Below the pieces are notes generated by a model, which made no database searches, was not told the DNA's origin, and worked only from the letters and a program-made list of their open reading frames with translations. Positions 1 through 6,762 of a stretch of DNA of 24,649 bases are shown piece after piece. Every line of letters starts with the position of its first letter. Within the stretch, counting starts at the first letter, position 1. The position numbers and the translations under genes were made by a program. The stretch is from Verrucomicrobia bacterium UBA1731 (lineage in GTDB: Bacteria; Verrucomicrobiota; Kiritimatiellia; RFP12; UBA1067), in NCBI GenBank assembly GCA_002317575.1, contig DCIH01000003.1, positions 217 to 24,865 on the forward strand, given 5' to 3'.

Positions 1-604
1 AGCCCTCGGCGTACTTGTTCATCAGTACCGAACCCGCCGCCATGCGCACCGCGCGGGACGATGTGTTTTCAGACGCGATCAGGTTGATCTCCGTGTCCTC
101 TTGGACGACCTGCGCCTTCACCGCCGCGTAGATCTCGGGGTCGGCCGACGCGAGGTAGGAGCAGTCGCTCAGGCGCTGCGCGCGCTCGATCTTCGCGCGG
201 CGGCGCGCGTGGCGCTCGGCGGCGTCGACTTCCGTGCCGACGAAGGTCTTGAGAATTTCGCCCGCGGTCGCGGAATCCGTCTTGGCTGCGCCGAGACAAA
301 GCACGTTTGCGCCGTTGTGCTGGCGCGCCAGCTGCGCGTCGTTCGCGTCACGGCAAAGGGCCGCGCGAACGCCCTGGAAGCGGTTCGCCGCCATCGTCAT
401 GCCCTCGCCCGAGGTGCACACGAGAACGCCGAAATCAACCTCGCCGAGCGCGACCTTTTCGGCGACCGCGTCCGCGAAATCGGGGTAATCGCAACTGTCC
501 GCCGTCGTGGGCCCCACGTCCGTCCACGTGACGTCCGCGAGAATTTTCTTCAGCTCTTCCTTGAGCGTGAACCCGCCGTGATCGGAACCCAATGCGATTT
601 TCAT
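1..604 (-). CDS. rpiB-glyA: RpiB-SHMT fusion (ribose-5-phosphate isomerase B / serine hydroxymethyltransferase), 5' part
   Basis: The frame is open from ATG at 604 to the window edge (201 residues seen). Residues 1-145 are a full RpiB: SDHGG at 7-11, DYPDFA at 39-44, the catalytic Cys at 63 in VCTSGEGMTMAAN (usual form CGTGxGMSIAAN), and QHNGAN with His96. With no stop, residues from about 152 read LASADPEIYAAVKAQ, then INLIASEN and VLMNKYAEG, which is the N-terminus of serine hydroxymethyltransferase (PLP enzyme making glycine and methylene-THF from serine). RpiB interconverts ribose-5-P and ribulose-5-P. The linker is only a few residues. The Shine-Dalgarno AAGGA sits about 8 nt before the ATG, behind a strong promoter. 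The SHMT active-site Lys and C-terminus lie outside the window, so an intact SHMT half is assumed, not seen. Confidence 0.9.
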   Translation of the reverse strand, partial: MKIALGSDHGGFTLKEELKKILADVTWTDVGPTTADSCDYPDFADAVAEKVALGEVDFGVLVCTSGEGMTMAANRFQGVRAALCRDANDAQLARQHNGANVLCLGAAKTDSATAGEILKTFVGTEVDAAERHARRRAKIERAQRLSDCSYLASADPEIYAAVKAQVVQEDTEINLIASENTSSRAVRMAAGSVLMNKYAEG

Positions 605-640
605 TTGTTTGTCCTTCTTTCTGGTGCAAAAACATCGAAT

Positions 641-669
641 ATGATACCAAAAACAACTTCAACGTTCAA
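641..669 (-). promoter_or_regulatory. sigma70-like promoter of rpiB-glyA
   Basis: On the minus strand, -35 TTGAAC (664-669), a 17-nt spacer and -10 TATCAT (641-646) preceded by TGG, giving an extended -10 (TGGTATCAT). It lies 37 nt before the rpiB start codon. The same TGGTAT core recurs before the phosphatase gene and the tRNA. Confidence 0.65.
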
Positions 670-689
670 CAAAAAGGCGCGTGCCCAAA

Positions 690-717
690 GTTGAAAGTTG
701 AAAGTTGAAGGTTGAGG
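690..717 (+). repeat. heptad repeat array, GTTGAAR type (4 units)
   Basis: GTTGA begins at 690, 697, 704 and 711, an exact 7-bp period. The units are GTTGAAA twice, then GTTGAAG and GTTGAGG. It lies between the rpiB promoter and a palindromic repeat. The unit matches the array at 21647-21674 (opposite strand) and the general form GTTRRRR shared with the TTAGG-type arrays. Confidence 0.8.
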
Positions 718-728
718 GGCGTCAAGGA

Positions 729-754
729 GGCCACGCCGCTCCGCCGGCGTGGCC
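729..754. repeat. REP-like palindromic repeat, copy 1
   Basis: Ten-bp perfect arms GGCCACGCCG and CGGCGTGGCC flank the loop CTCCGC. A second copy at 18118-18143 has the same loop and the same arms except one pair changed from C-G to T-A on both sides, so pairing is kept. No T-run follows on either strand, so it is not a classic terminator. It sits at the 3' end of the decayed gene 755-1141. Confidence 0.75.
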
Positions 755-1141
755 AAGTTCGCGACAAACTCGTGACCGTCAGGGACGTGAAGCGGCGACA
801 GAGCACCTGGCCGTCGATTTGCGTGACCGTGAAGTCGGGCATGCCCCTCCAGCGGCACCGGAATGCGCACCTGCATGTGGACCTTGTGGTCGGACGTTGT
901 GGGGTCGACACCGACATGAGGTTGGCGCCCCTGACGAAATCCGCGCCCTTGAGTGCGCCGGCGTCGACCTTGACGTCGATTCCATCCAACGCCACATCGT
1001 CGACCACCTCGTAGCCGCCGACGACGATGTTCTTGACACCGTCGTTCTGGGGCTCGGCCACGTTTACGTCGTCCACAACGACGAATTCGCCAACATCCCG
1101 TTTTGCACGTTTTGACCTGGTTGGCCGATTCTGACCGACAT
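755..1141 (-). pseudogene. frameshifted remnant of a paralogue of the calpain-like protein's N-terminal region
   Basis: Translation can start at ATG 1141 (AGGAAG upstream) and reads MSVRIGQPGQNVQNG, then stops out of frame. A one-base shift near a GGG run (about 1095-1100) continues as VGEFVVVDDVNV and later ALKGADFVRGANLMSVS. The calpain-like neighbour reads MTSVNGNNNYVQSG, NDFVVVEEQNTV and DMKGADLVRGAKLKSVS in the same order, so the two share an N-terminal module of about 100 residues. After about 905 the natural-looking text jumps frame (PTTSDHKVHMQVRIPVPLEG) and back (MPDFTVTQIDGQVL), so at least three indels are implied. Beyond that no domain is recognised. It lies 51 nt after the protease stop, probably in one transcript. 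Sequencing error is possible, but neighbouring genes are intact. Confidence 0.6.
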
Positions 1142-1192
1142 CTCGTTCTTCCTAATTTGGCCGTGAGGTGCGCGTTTCCGCCGGAATCGCGG

Positions 1193-2569
1193 CTACTCTG
1201 CTTCGTTTTCCAACGTCCTCACGGTCCTGCCGTCGCAACCGAGGCAGACGCTGCAACGCTCCAACGCAGAAGAGGAAATGATCCGCGTATGCCCGTAGGG
1301 ATCCATCACCGTGAGCCACGCCTTGCCGTTGCCGCGGCTTTGAATGTCCAGCAGCGTCACGGCGTGGCCGGGCGAGATGTTGTCGCGCAGAGCGCCGGGA
1401 ATGTGGCCAAAGCCCTTGGGACCGTGGCCGATTTCCACGGGAATGCCTTTATTCAAGGCGTTCTGGAGGGTTTTGATCGACGGCGGAGCCACGATGGAGG
1501 GGAAGGAAGTCGTTTCGCCGCCGCCGGAAAGCATCGACAGCGCCTTGTTCATGTGGCCGTAGATGATGTCGGTCTGCGTCTTGTCGCACGACGTGTCGAC
1601 GACCTCGGATGTGCCGTTGTACATGGCCGCGGCCTGTTCGAGGATCTTCACCCACGGCGCGGAATCGCTCACGCAGCTCTTGCCGTCGCACTGGACTTCG
1701 CCGTACGGCACGGTGAACGTACGCCCGCCCAGCCGCACGTCGCACACCGTGTTGCCGCCGTCGTCCTCGCGCATTTCGATGAGCCGCTCGATCGCCGCCG
1801 ATCCCTTCGCGGCCAATGTCGCGGTAATGCCCGAAAGGAACCAGCAGTCCTGCAAAGCCGGATTCTGCTTGATGTCGGACAGCTTCGGATGGTCGCTCGG
1901 ATACAATTTGCTCCTGAACGGCTTGACCGTGATGTTCGTCTCGGTCATGCCGGACAACTTGCCCGCTTTCTCCTTGACCGTGAAACCGGTACCGGTCGCG
2001 ACCAGGTTCTTGTCGAACGGGATTTTCGGCAGCGGGTTGCCGTTCTTGTCCTTCAGCAGTTCCGGCAGCGGGGTGAGATCCTTCGCCCCGGGCGCGCCGT
2101 TCTCTGCCAGCTTGCGGTCGTAGTTAGCGACGTTGTTGCGCCACCAGCTCGGCCGGAGCACGTCCAGACAGAGCACCGACTTGACCACATGCGCCGCACC
2201 CATGAGGAACCGCCCCACCGCCGTTATGGCCTCGTGAACCGCGCTGCGCGTTTTCGCGTGCCGCATCAGCGTTTTCACGTCGTCCGACACCGACTTGAGC
2301 TTGGCGCCCCTGACAAGATCGGCGCCCTTCATGTCGCCGGAATCGAGCTTCTCGGCGGTTTTGCCCAATGTGGCTACATCCTCCATGTTGACGACTGCGA
2401 AGTCGTCTTCGAAGCTGGTGGTGCCGAGCTTGACATCGGCGGACACCTTGCCGCCGTCGCCCTTGACGTCATTGTTCTTGGCGTCAACCGTGTTTTGTTC
2501 CTCAACGACCACGAAATCATTGAAAGAACCGCTTTGCACATAATTGTTGTTGCCGTTTACACTTGTCAT
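1193..2569 (-). CDS. calpain-like (C2-type) cysteine protease, putative secreted effector
   Basis: 458 residues with ATG at 2569, chosen because AAAGGAGG ends 5 nt before it. Residues 1-20 are Asn/Ser-rich with no signal peptide or lipobox. Residues 20-110 form the module shared with the decayed neighbour (VVVEEQNTV; KGADLVRGAKLKSVS). The C-terminal half has the calpain arrangement: NPALQDCWFLSGI with Cys242, SPGHAVTLLDI with His402, and VMDPYGHTR with Asp423 where calpains normally have Asn in NPWG. Calpain-family proteases cleave proteins at limited sites; no EF-hands or C2 domain are seen. The gene follows a CesT-like chaperone, and an Asn/Ser-rich N-terminus beside a chaperone fits a type III effector. 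Secretion and the missing Asn are open points; the protease-fold assignment is the firmer part. Confidence 0.75.
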   Translation of the reverse strand: MTSVNGNNNYVQSGSFNDFVVVEEQNTVDAKNNDVKGDGGKVSADVKLGTTSFEDDFAVVNMEDVATLGKTAEKLDSGDMKGADLVRGAKLKSVSDDVKTLMRHAKTRSAVHEAITAVGRFLMGAAHVVKSVLCLDVLRPSWWRNNVANYDRKLAENGAPGAKDLTPLPELLKDKNGNPLPKIPFDKNLVATGTGFTVKEKAGKLSGMTETNITVKPFRSKLYPSDHPKLSDIKQNPALQDCWFLSGITATLAAKGSAAIERLIEMREDDGGNTVCDVRLGGRTFTVPYGEVQCDGKSCVSDSAPWVKILEQAAAMYNGTSEVVDTSCDKTQTDIIYGHMNKALSMLSGGGETTSFPSIVAPPSIKTLQNALNKGIPVEIGHGPKGFGHIPGALRDNISPGHAVTLLDIQSRGNGKAWLTVMDPYGHTRIISSSALERCSVCLGCDGRTVRTLENEAE

Positions 2570-2675
2570 GACATCCTCCTTTGTTGCCGTCCTCGCAAGG
2601 AATACGAATGTTCTCCGAAAAGGTTACGTGTTTTCTCGGCCCCCGCAATACAAGGGCCTAAACGTTGCGCGCTCC

Positions 2676-2687
2676 CGTTCGCGAACG
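2676..2687. promoter_or_regulatory. 12-bp perfect palindrome, possible operator
   Basis: CGTTCGCGAACG is self-complementary with no loop, so it suits a dimeric DNA-binding protein better than an RNA hairpin. It lies in the gap (2570-2694) between the chaperone stop and the protease start. No convincing promoter is seen in that gap; TTGCGG and TAACCT spaced 16 nt is the best weak candidate. A chance palindrome in GC-rich DNA cannot be excluded. Confidence 0.25.
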
Positions 2688-2694
2688 CCCCCCC

Positions 2695-3177
2695 TCACAC
2701 GCGAAACGCGCCCAGGTCGGCGCCGGACGGCTCTTCCTGGGGCAGGCCGGGGACTTCGGGCGACGGATCCTCCGCCTCCGCCTTGCGGTACAGGCGACGG
2801 CGCGCCTTGAAACCGACCTCGGCGAAATCGCCCAAGGCCGTCGCCAGCGTCTTCCCGTCCACGCGGTCCGCCGGAATTTCGCGTTGCAGCGTCAGGGCCC
2901 CGTCGGCCGGATCCACCGCAAATGTCGCGCCGCGCGTGCCGCGCAGCATGAACGCGTCTTCCAGGAATTCGCGGTAAAGCGCGAGGTCTTCCTCGGGCAC
3001 GTGGCCGATCTTGGCGAAAAACACGACCAGGTCCTCTTCGCCCAGATACATCACGTTGACATGCGGAACGCCCAGCACGGACGACACGATCCGTGCGCTG
3101 CCGTTGTCGAGTTTTCCGTCGAACGCAAGTTCCTTCGCCGCCTCTTCGAATGCCAATTCAAACTGCTGCTGACTCAT
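2695..3177 (-). CDS. CesT/Tir-family type III secretion chaperone (putative)
   Basis: 160 residues with ATG at 3177 and AAGGAGAAGG just upstream. The protein is small and acidic, with the layout of class I type III chaperones. An N-terminal helix (QQFELAFEEAAKELAF) is followed by strands (VPHVNVMYLGEEDLVVFFAKIG), then YREFLEDAFMLRG, a strand pair ATFAVDPADGALTLQREI, and a final helix GKTLATALGDFAEVGFKARR. These chaperones dimerise in the cytosol, bind the N-terminal region of one or a few effectors and hand them to the export ATPase. The next gene downstream would be its client. The last 30 residues (Pro/Glu-rich) are an extra tail. The call rests on remembered family pattern, not on a profile search. 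Confidence 0.6.
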   Translation of the reverse strand: MSQQQFELAFEEAAKELAFDGKLDNGSARIVSSVLGVPHVNVMYLGEEDLVVFFAKIGHVPEEDLALYREFLEDAFMLRGTRGATFAVDPADGALTLQREIPADRVDGKTLATALGDFAEVGFKARRRLYRKAEAEDPSPEVPGLPQEEPSGADLGAFRV

Positions 3178-3196
3178 GTCCTTCTCCTTTTTCGTT

Positions 3197-3225
3197 AGGA
3201 TAACCCATTTCGAATCGTCCGTCAA
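3197..3225 (-). promoter_or_regulatory. sigma70-like promoter of the chaperone-protease cassette
   Basis: TTGACG (3220-3225), a 17-nt spacer and TATCCT (3197-3202) on the minus strand. The -35 overlaps the stop codon of the phosphatase gene (3222-3224). Transcription would begin near 3190, leaving a very short leader that still contains AAGGAG. This lets the cassette be expressed apart from the upstream gene. Confidence 0.5.
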
Positions 3226-6200
3226 CCCCGGTAATCCAAGGCGAGCATCGTGATGTCGTCCGCCTGCTCGGCGCCGGCCGCGAACGCATCGACATCCGCG
3301 CGGATTTCCGACACGAACGACGGCCCCGCCTTCGCGAGCACGGCCTCGAGCCGTTCGTCGCCGTAGAACGCCTTCTCGGGATTCGTGGCCTCCGTGACGC
3401 CGTCCGTGTACAAAAGCAGACTGTCGCCCTTCCGGAGCACGAGTTCCTGCACGGGATAGGGCGCCCCGGGCAGCGCCGCCAGCACCAGCGACACCGGGCC
3501 CTGCACCCACTGCACCGAACCGTCCGCACGCTTCACGAGCGGCGCGTTGTGCCCCGCATTGACGAATTCCACGCGCCCCGTCGCCGGATGGAGCACGCCG
3601 ATCCACGCCGTCACGAACATCTCGGCTTCGTTTTCGGCCGCCAGGCGCTCGTTGGCCAGCGCCACGGCGGACGCCAGATCCGGCGCCTCCGCGACGGCTG
3701 CGCGAATCGTGGTCTTCGCCTTCATCATGAACAGCGCGCCCGGCACGCCCTTGCCGGAGACGTCGGCGATCAGGAAGAGTTCACGCCCGTCCGGGAAGGA
3801 CGTGAAATCGTAGAAGTCGCCGCCCACCTCGCGCGCCGGATCCATCAGCGCGAAGATCCTGAAGTGTCCGTTGTCCGGAAAAGCCACCGGCAACGACGAC
3901 TTCTGGATCGTGGTCGCCATGGACATGTCCTTCTCGGTGCGGTCCTTTTCGGCCGCGATGAACGCCTGAAGCTGCATGACGATGCCCGTCAGACGCGACG
4001 CGAAGAAGGCGAACACGGCGAAGGTCACCAGCAGGATCGCCAGCGTGCCGAGCATGCCGCCGCCATGCGCGGCGGACGCGGGCAGCACGGCGAATATCTT
4101 GAACCGCCCGTACGGCGCCCAGGCCGCCACGCATGTCTCGCCGTAGAACGAACCCTCGAACGCCTTCCGCGCCCCGGGTGTCGCGACAACATTGACGCCG
4201 ATGCCCGCCAGCGTATCGTCCGGCTTGGCGGCGGACGCGCCGCTCGCCCCGATCGCCCCCGTGTCGGACACGACCATCATGTAGCCGCCGCGTCCGAAAT
4301 GCCGCTGTTCGACCACGTTCGAAAGCACATACGGCAGATCGCGCAGAAGGCGCAACTCGTCGTAGCCGAGCTGAAGATAGCCGGGCGCGTCGGGGAACGC
4401 CACGCCCGCGTATTTTCGCACGGCCGGAACGAGACACCCCACCGACTCGCGGAACGGCTGCGCGTACGTCAGCTCGCCGTGCAGCAGGCAGTTGAACTTG
4501 GCCGACTCGGGGCTGCTGGCCATGTCGAAATCGGGATCGCCCGTCGTCGAGAACACCGCATGGCCGCGCGCATCGATGACGCTGATTTCGTCCAGACCCT
4601 GCCGCATCAGCAGTTCCTTGCCCTCGCGCTGCAGCAGCGCCGCCGGACGGCGGTACTGGAGCACGATGGACTTGCCCACGGCGAAGAGCATCTCGTCCAC
4701 CGCCCTGCCCACGGCGGCCACGGCCTCCTCCACCTGCGCCTCGACCTGCTCGCGCGCTTTCGCCTTGACGTCGGATGACTGCATCATCCACATCGTGCCG
4801 GCTGCGCACAGAAACGCCAGAAGGCACACCAGCACGACGGGGCTTCCGAACGCCGCCGCCAGACGGTTCGCCGGCGAGAGATGCCGGTTCGATACGGACG
4901 CCGATGCACGCAGCCCCCAGAAGAACGCCCCCCACGCGCGCACGTGCGCCGACGCGGCTTTGAGCACCCCGGGGTGAAGCACCGCCAGCGCGCCCAGGAA
5001 AAGCAGAACGGCCAGAAGCGCCAGCACCGAACCGACGCGCTCGTCCGCGAACGCGCGGAATGGCAACGGCTCGCCCACCGTAATGCGCTTGCCGTCGCTC
5101 CGCCGCGACAGGCACAGGTATTTCCGGTTCGCACGTTCCTGCACGTGGAAACCCGTGCTGAACCGCGCGCTGCGCCCGGAGACGATCTCCACGAGTCCGG
5201 ATCCTTCGCCCTCGTACGCCTTCACCGCCGCACGCGTGGAGACCAGCTCCTGCCAGGCCTGCAGACGCTTCCTGCCGATGCCCACCGACACCACGCCGGG
5301 CGCGTCCCGCCGGGCCACGCCCGCATACTGGAACAGTTCGCCGTCGAGTCCGCGCTGCTGGGCCTTCTGCACCAGCTCGAAAGCGCGGTTCGTGACGGCC
5401 GGCAGGAACTCGGCCGACTGCGGCGACGACGCGAGACCGTACCCCGCGTGCTCCTGCGGCACGCTGGCGACCAGCACACCGCGTCCGTCGGAAACGGACA
5501 CCTCGTCCACGCACATGGTACGGCAAATGGTTTCAAGCGCCCGCTGGTCACGCACCACCGCGGGCGCCATCTCGAGCCACAGCGACAACGCCCGCGCCTT
5601 GGCCAGGTGGGCCGCGTCCGCCAGACGCCGCGCGGCGGCGACGTTCTCGTTGGCCGCGCGCAATTGCGTCGCGGTGTTCTCGAGCGTCAGCATCAGCTGT
5701 CCGCAGATCGACGCCCCCGTGTTCCGCTCGCGGCAGGACTCGAAGGACAGCAGCGACGCCACGGCCGCCGCCGCAAACAGGGCGCACGCCCGCCACCGCG
5801 AACGGGCGGCGAAACGCTCGTCCCGCACGAGCCCGCGCAACAGCGCCAGGAACAGCACGGCCGACAGGACGGACAGCAGCGCGCACGGAAAGAGTCCCGC
5901 GAGCGGCGCGCACGGTTCCGGCAATCCGACGCTCAGCCAGTGCGCACCGCACCGCTCCGATTTGACGAGTACGCGCCGGCCGCCGCGCACCTGCGAACGC
6001 ACACCGGAAATCGGCGCCTCGCCGGCATGTCCCTGGACGTCTTCGATCGTGACGAAACCGCCATGCTGGACTTGCGACGTCCGCACGATGTCGTCGAAAC
6101 CGGCCATGTCGCGCAATGCGTCCAACCGCTTCGCGCCGATGCCAACCTGCACCACGCCCGGCGCGTCGAGACGCGCCACGCCCACATACTGGAAGAGCTC

Positions 6201-6665
6201 GCCCGTCGCGCCGCGCGGCTGCGGCGCCTGCGCGAGTTCGAACGCCGCGTTGGTGACGGCCGGCATGAACGCGGCCGATTGCGCGGCGGACTTGAAATCG
6301 TAGCCCAGGGTAGAAGGCGTTGTGCTCGCCACGATCACACCGTCGCCGTCGGTCACGCAGATGTCGTCGACGTCAAGCGCGCCGCGGAACCGGTCGAGTT
6401 TCTCGCGATCCCCGAGCAACGCCGCATCCGTTTTCAGCAGAAGCGCGAACGCGCGCGCCTTGCCTAGACTGGCGCCGTCGGCGGCCGCCGTGGCGGCCTT
6501 GGTCTTCGCGTCGCCCGCGCGCACGCGAACGGAGAAGTTTGCAAGGTTGCAGTCGAGCTGCGACTCCGTCGTCAGCAGCGCGGAACGCTCGCGCCAGGCC
6601 TCCAGCGCGAGCACGAGCGCCCCAGCGAGCAAAACGATCAGCCAAAATCGCGTTTTCCCGTTCAT
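3222..6665 (-). CDS. membrane SpoIIE/PP2C-type Ser/Thr phosphatase with three tandem sensor modules
   Basis: 1147 residues from ATG 6665 (a TTG lies directly before it; little Shine-Dalgarno is seen). The C-terminal ~220 residues are an intact PP2C/RsbU-like phosphatase: EVGGDFYDF, LIADVSGKGVPGALF, FVNAGHNAPL, LLLYTDGVTEA and ADDITMLALDY, holding the metal-binding Asp residues. Membrane segments are near residues 7-22, 258-277, 292-309, 543-562, 605-627 and 867-889. They bracket three extracytoplasmic modules that are related copies: each has DGxGVxVAS, SAxFxPAVTNxAFEL, GELFQYxGVARxDAPGVV and a VGIGxKRL-like end, with the third copy most diverged. A helix (QLQAFIAAEKDRTEKDM) joins the last segment to the phosphatase. 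Such enzymes dephosphorylate anti-sigma antagonists in partner-switching pathways; no RsbV/RsbW partner is present here. Confidence 0.88.
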   Translation of the reverse strand: MNGKTRFWLIVLLAGALVLALEAWRERSALLTTESQLDCNLANFSVRVRAGDAKTKAATAAADGASLGKARAFALLLKTDAALLGDREKLDRFRGALDVDDICVTDGDGVIVASTTPSTLGYDFKSAAQSAAFMPAVTNAAFELAQAPQPRGATGELFQYVGVARLDAPGVVQVGIGAKRLDALRDMAGFDDIVRTSQVQHGGFVTIEDVQGHAGEAPISGVRSQVRGGRRVLVKSERCGAHWLSVGLPEPCAPLAGLFPCALLSVLSAVLFLALLRGLVRDERFAARSRWRACALFAAAAVASLLSFESCRERNTGASICGQLMLTLENTATQLRAANENVAAARRLADAAHLAKARALSLWLEMAPAVVRDQRALETICRTMCVDEVSVSDGRGVLVASVPQEHAGYGLASSPQSAEFLPAVTNRAFELVQKAQQRGLDGELFQYAGVARRDAPGVVSVGIGRKRLQAWQELVSTRAAVKAYEGEGSGLVEIVSGRSARFSTGFHVQERANRKYLCLSRRSDGKRITVGEPLPFRAFADERVGSVLALLAVLLFLGALAVLHPGVLKAASAHVRAWGAFFWGLRASASVSNRHLSPANRLAAAFGSPVVLVCLLAFLCAAGTMWMMQSSDVKAKAREQVEAQVEEAVAAVGRAVDEMLFAVGKSIVLQYRRPAALLQREGKELLMRQGLDEISVIDARGHAVFSTTGDPDFDMASSPESAKFNCLLHGELTYAQPFRESVGCLVPAVRKYAGVAFPDAPGYLQLGYDELRLLRDLPYVLSNVVEQRHFGRGGYMMVVSDTGAIGASGASAAKPDDTLAGIGVNVVATPGARKAFEGSFYGETCVAAWAPYGRFKIFAVLPASAAHGGGMLGTLAILLVTFAVFAFFASRLTGIVMQLQAFIAAEKDRTEKDMSMATTIQKSSLPVAFPDNGHFRIFALMDPAREVGGDFYDFTSFPDGRELFLIADVSGKGVPGALFMMKAKTTIRAAVAEAPDLASAVALANERLAAENEAEMFVTAWIGVLHPATGRVEFVNAGHNAPLVKRADGSVQWVQGPVSLVLAALPGAPYPVQELVLRKGDSLLLYTDGVTEATNPEKAFYGDERLEAVLAKAGPSFVSEIRADVDAFAAGAEQADDITMLALDYRG

Positions 6666-6703
6666 CAAAAAATGTCACATGCCAAAATGTCAAACGAATC
6701 GGT

Positions 6704-6731
6704 ATGATACCATAAACAACCGCCCCTGCAA
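6704..6731 (-). promoter_or_regulatory. sigma70-like promoter of the phosphatase gene
   Basis: TTGCAG (6726-6731), a 16-nt spacer and extended -10 TGGTATCAT (6704-6712) on the minus strand. The -10 hexamer and TGG are identical to those before rpiB-glyA. It lies between the giant gene's stop and the phosphatase start, so the two genes need not be one transcript. Confidence 0.6.
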
Positions 6732-6744
6732 CCCGCGAAGCCTG

Positions 6745-6762
6745 GCGCGGATCACTCCGCGC
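6745..6762 (-). other. hairpin with the giant gene's stop codon in its loop
   Basis: On the minus strand GCGCGGA pairs with TCCGCGC (7 bp) around GTGA, a GNRA-type loop that contains the TGA stop (6752-6754). No T-run follows, so it is not an obvious terminator. It could stabilise the mRNA end or be chance. Confidence 0.35.

Noticed and set aside
2676..2687. Terminator of the chaperone gene
   Set aside because: The palindrome has no loop and no T-run follows on the minus strand; kept only as a possible operator.
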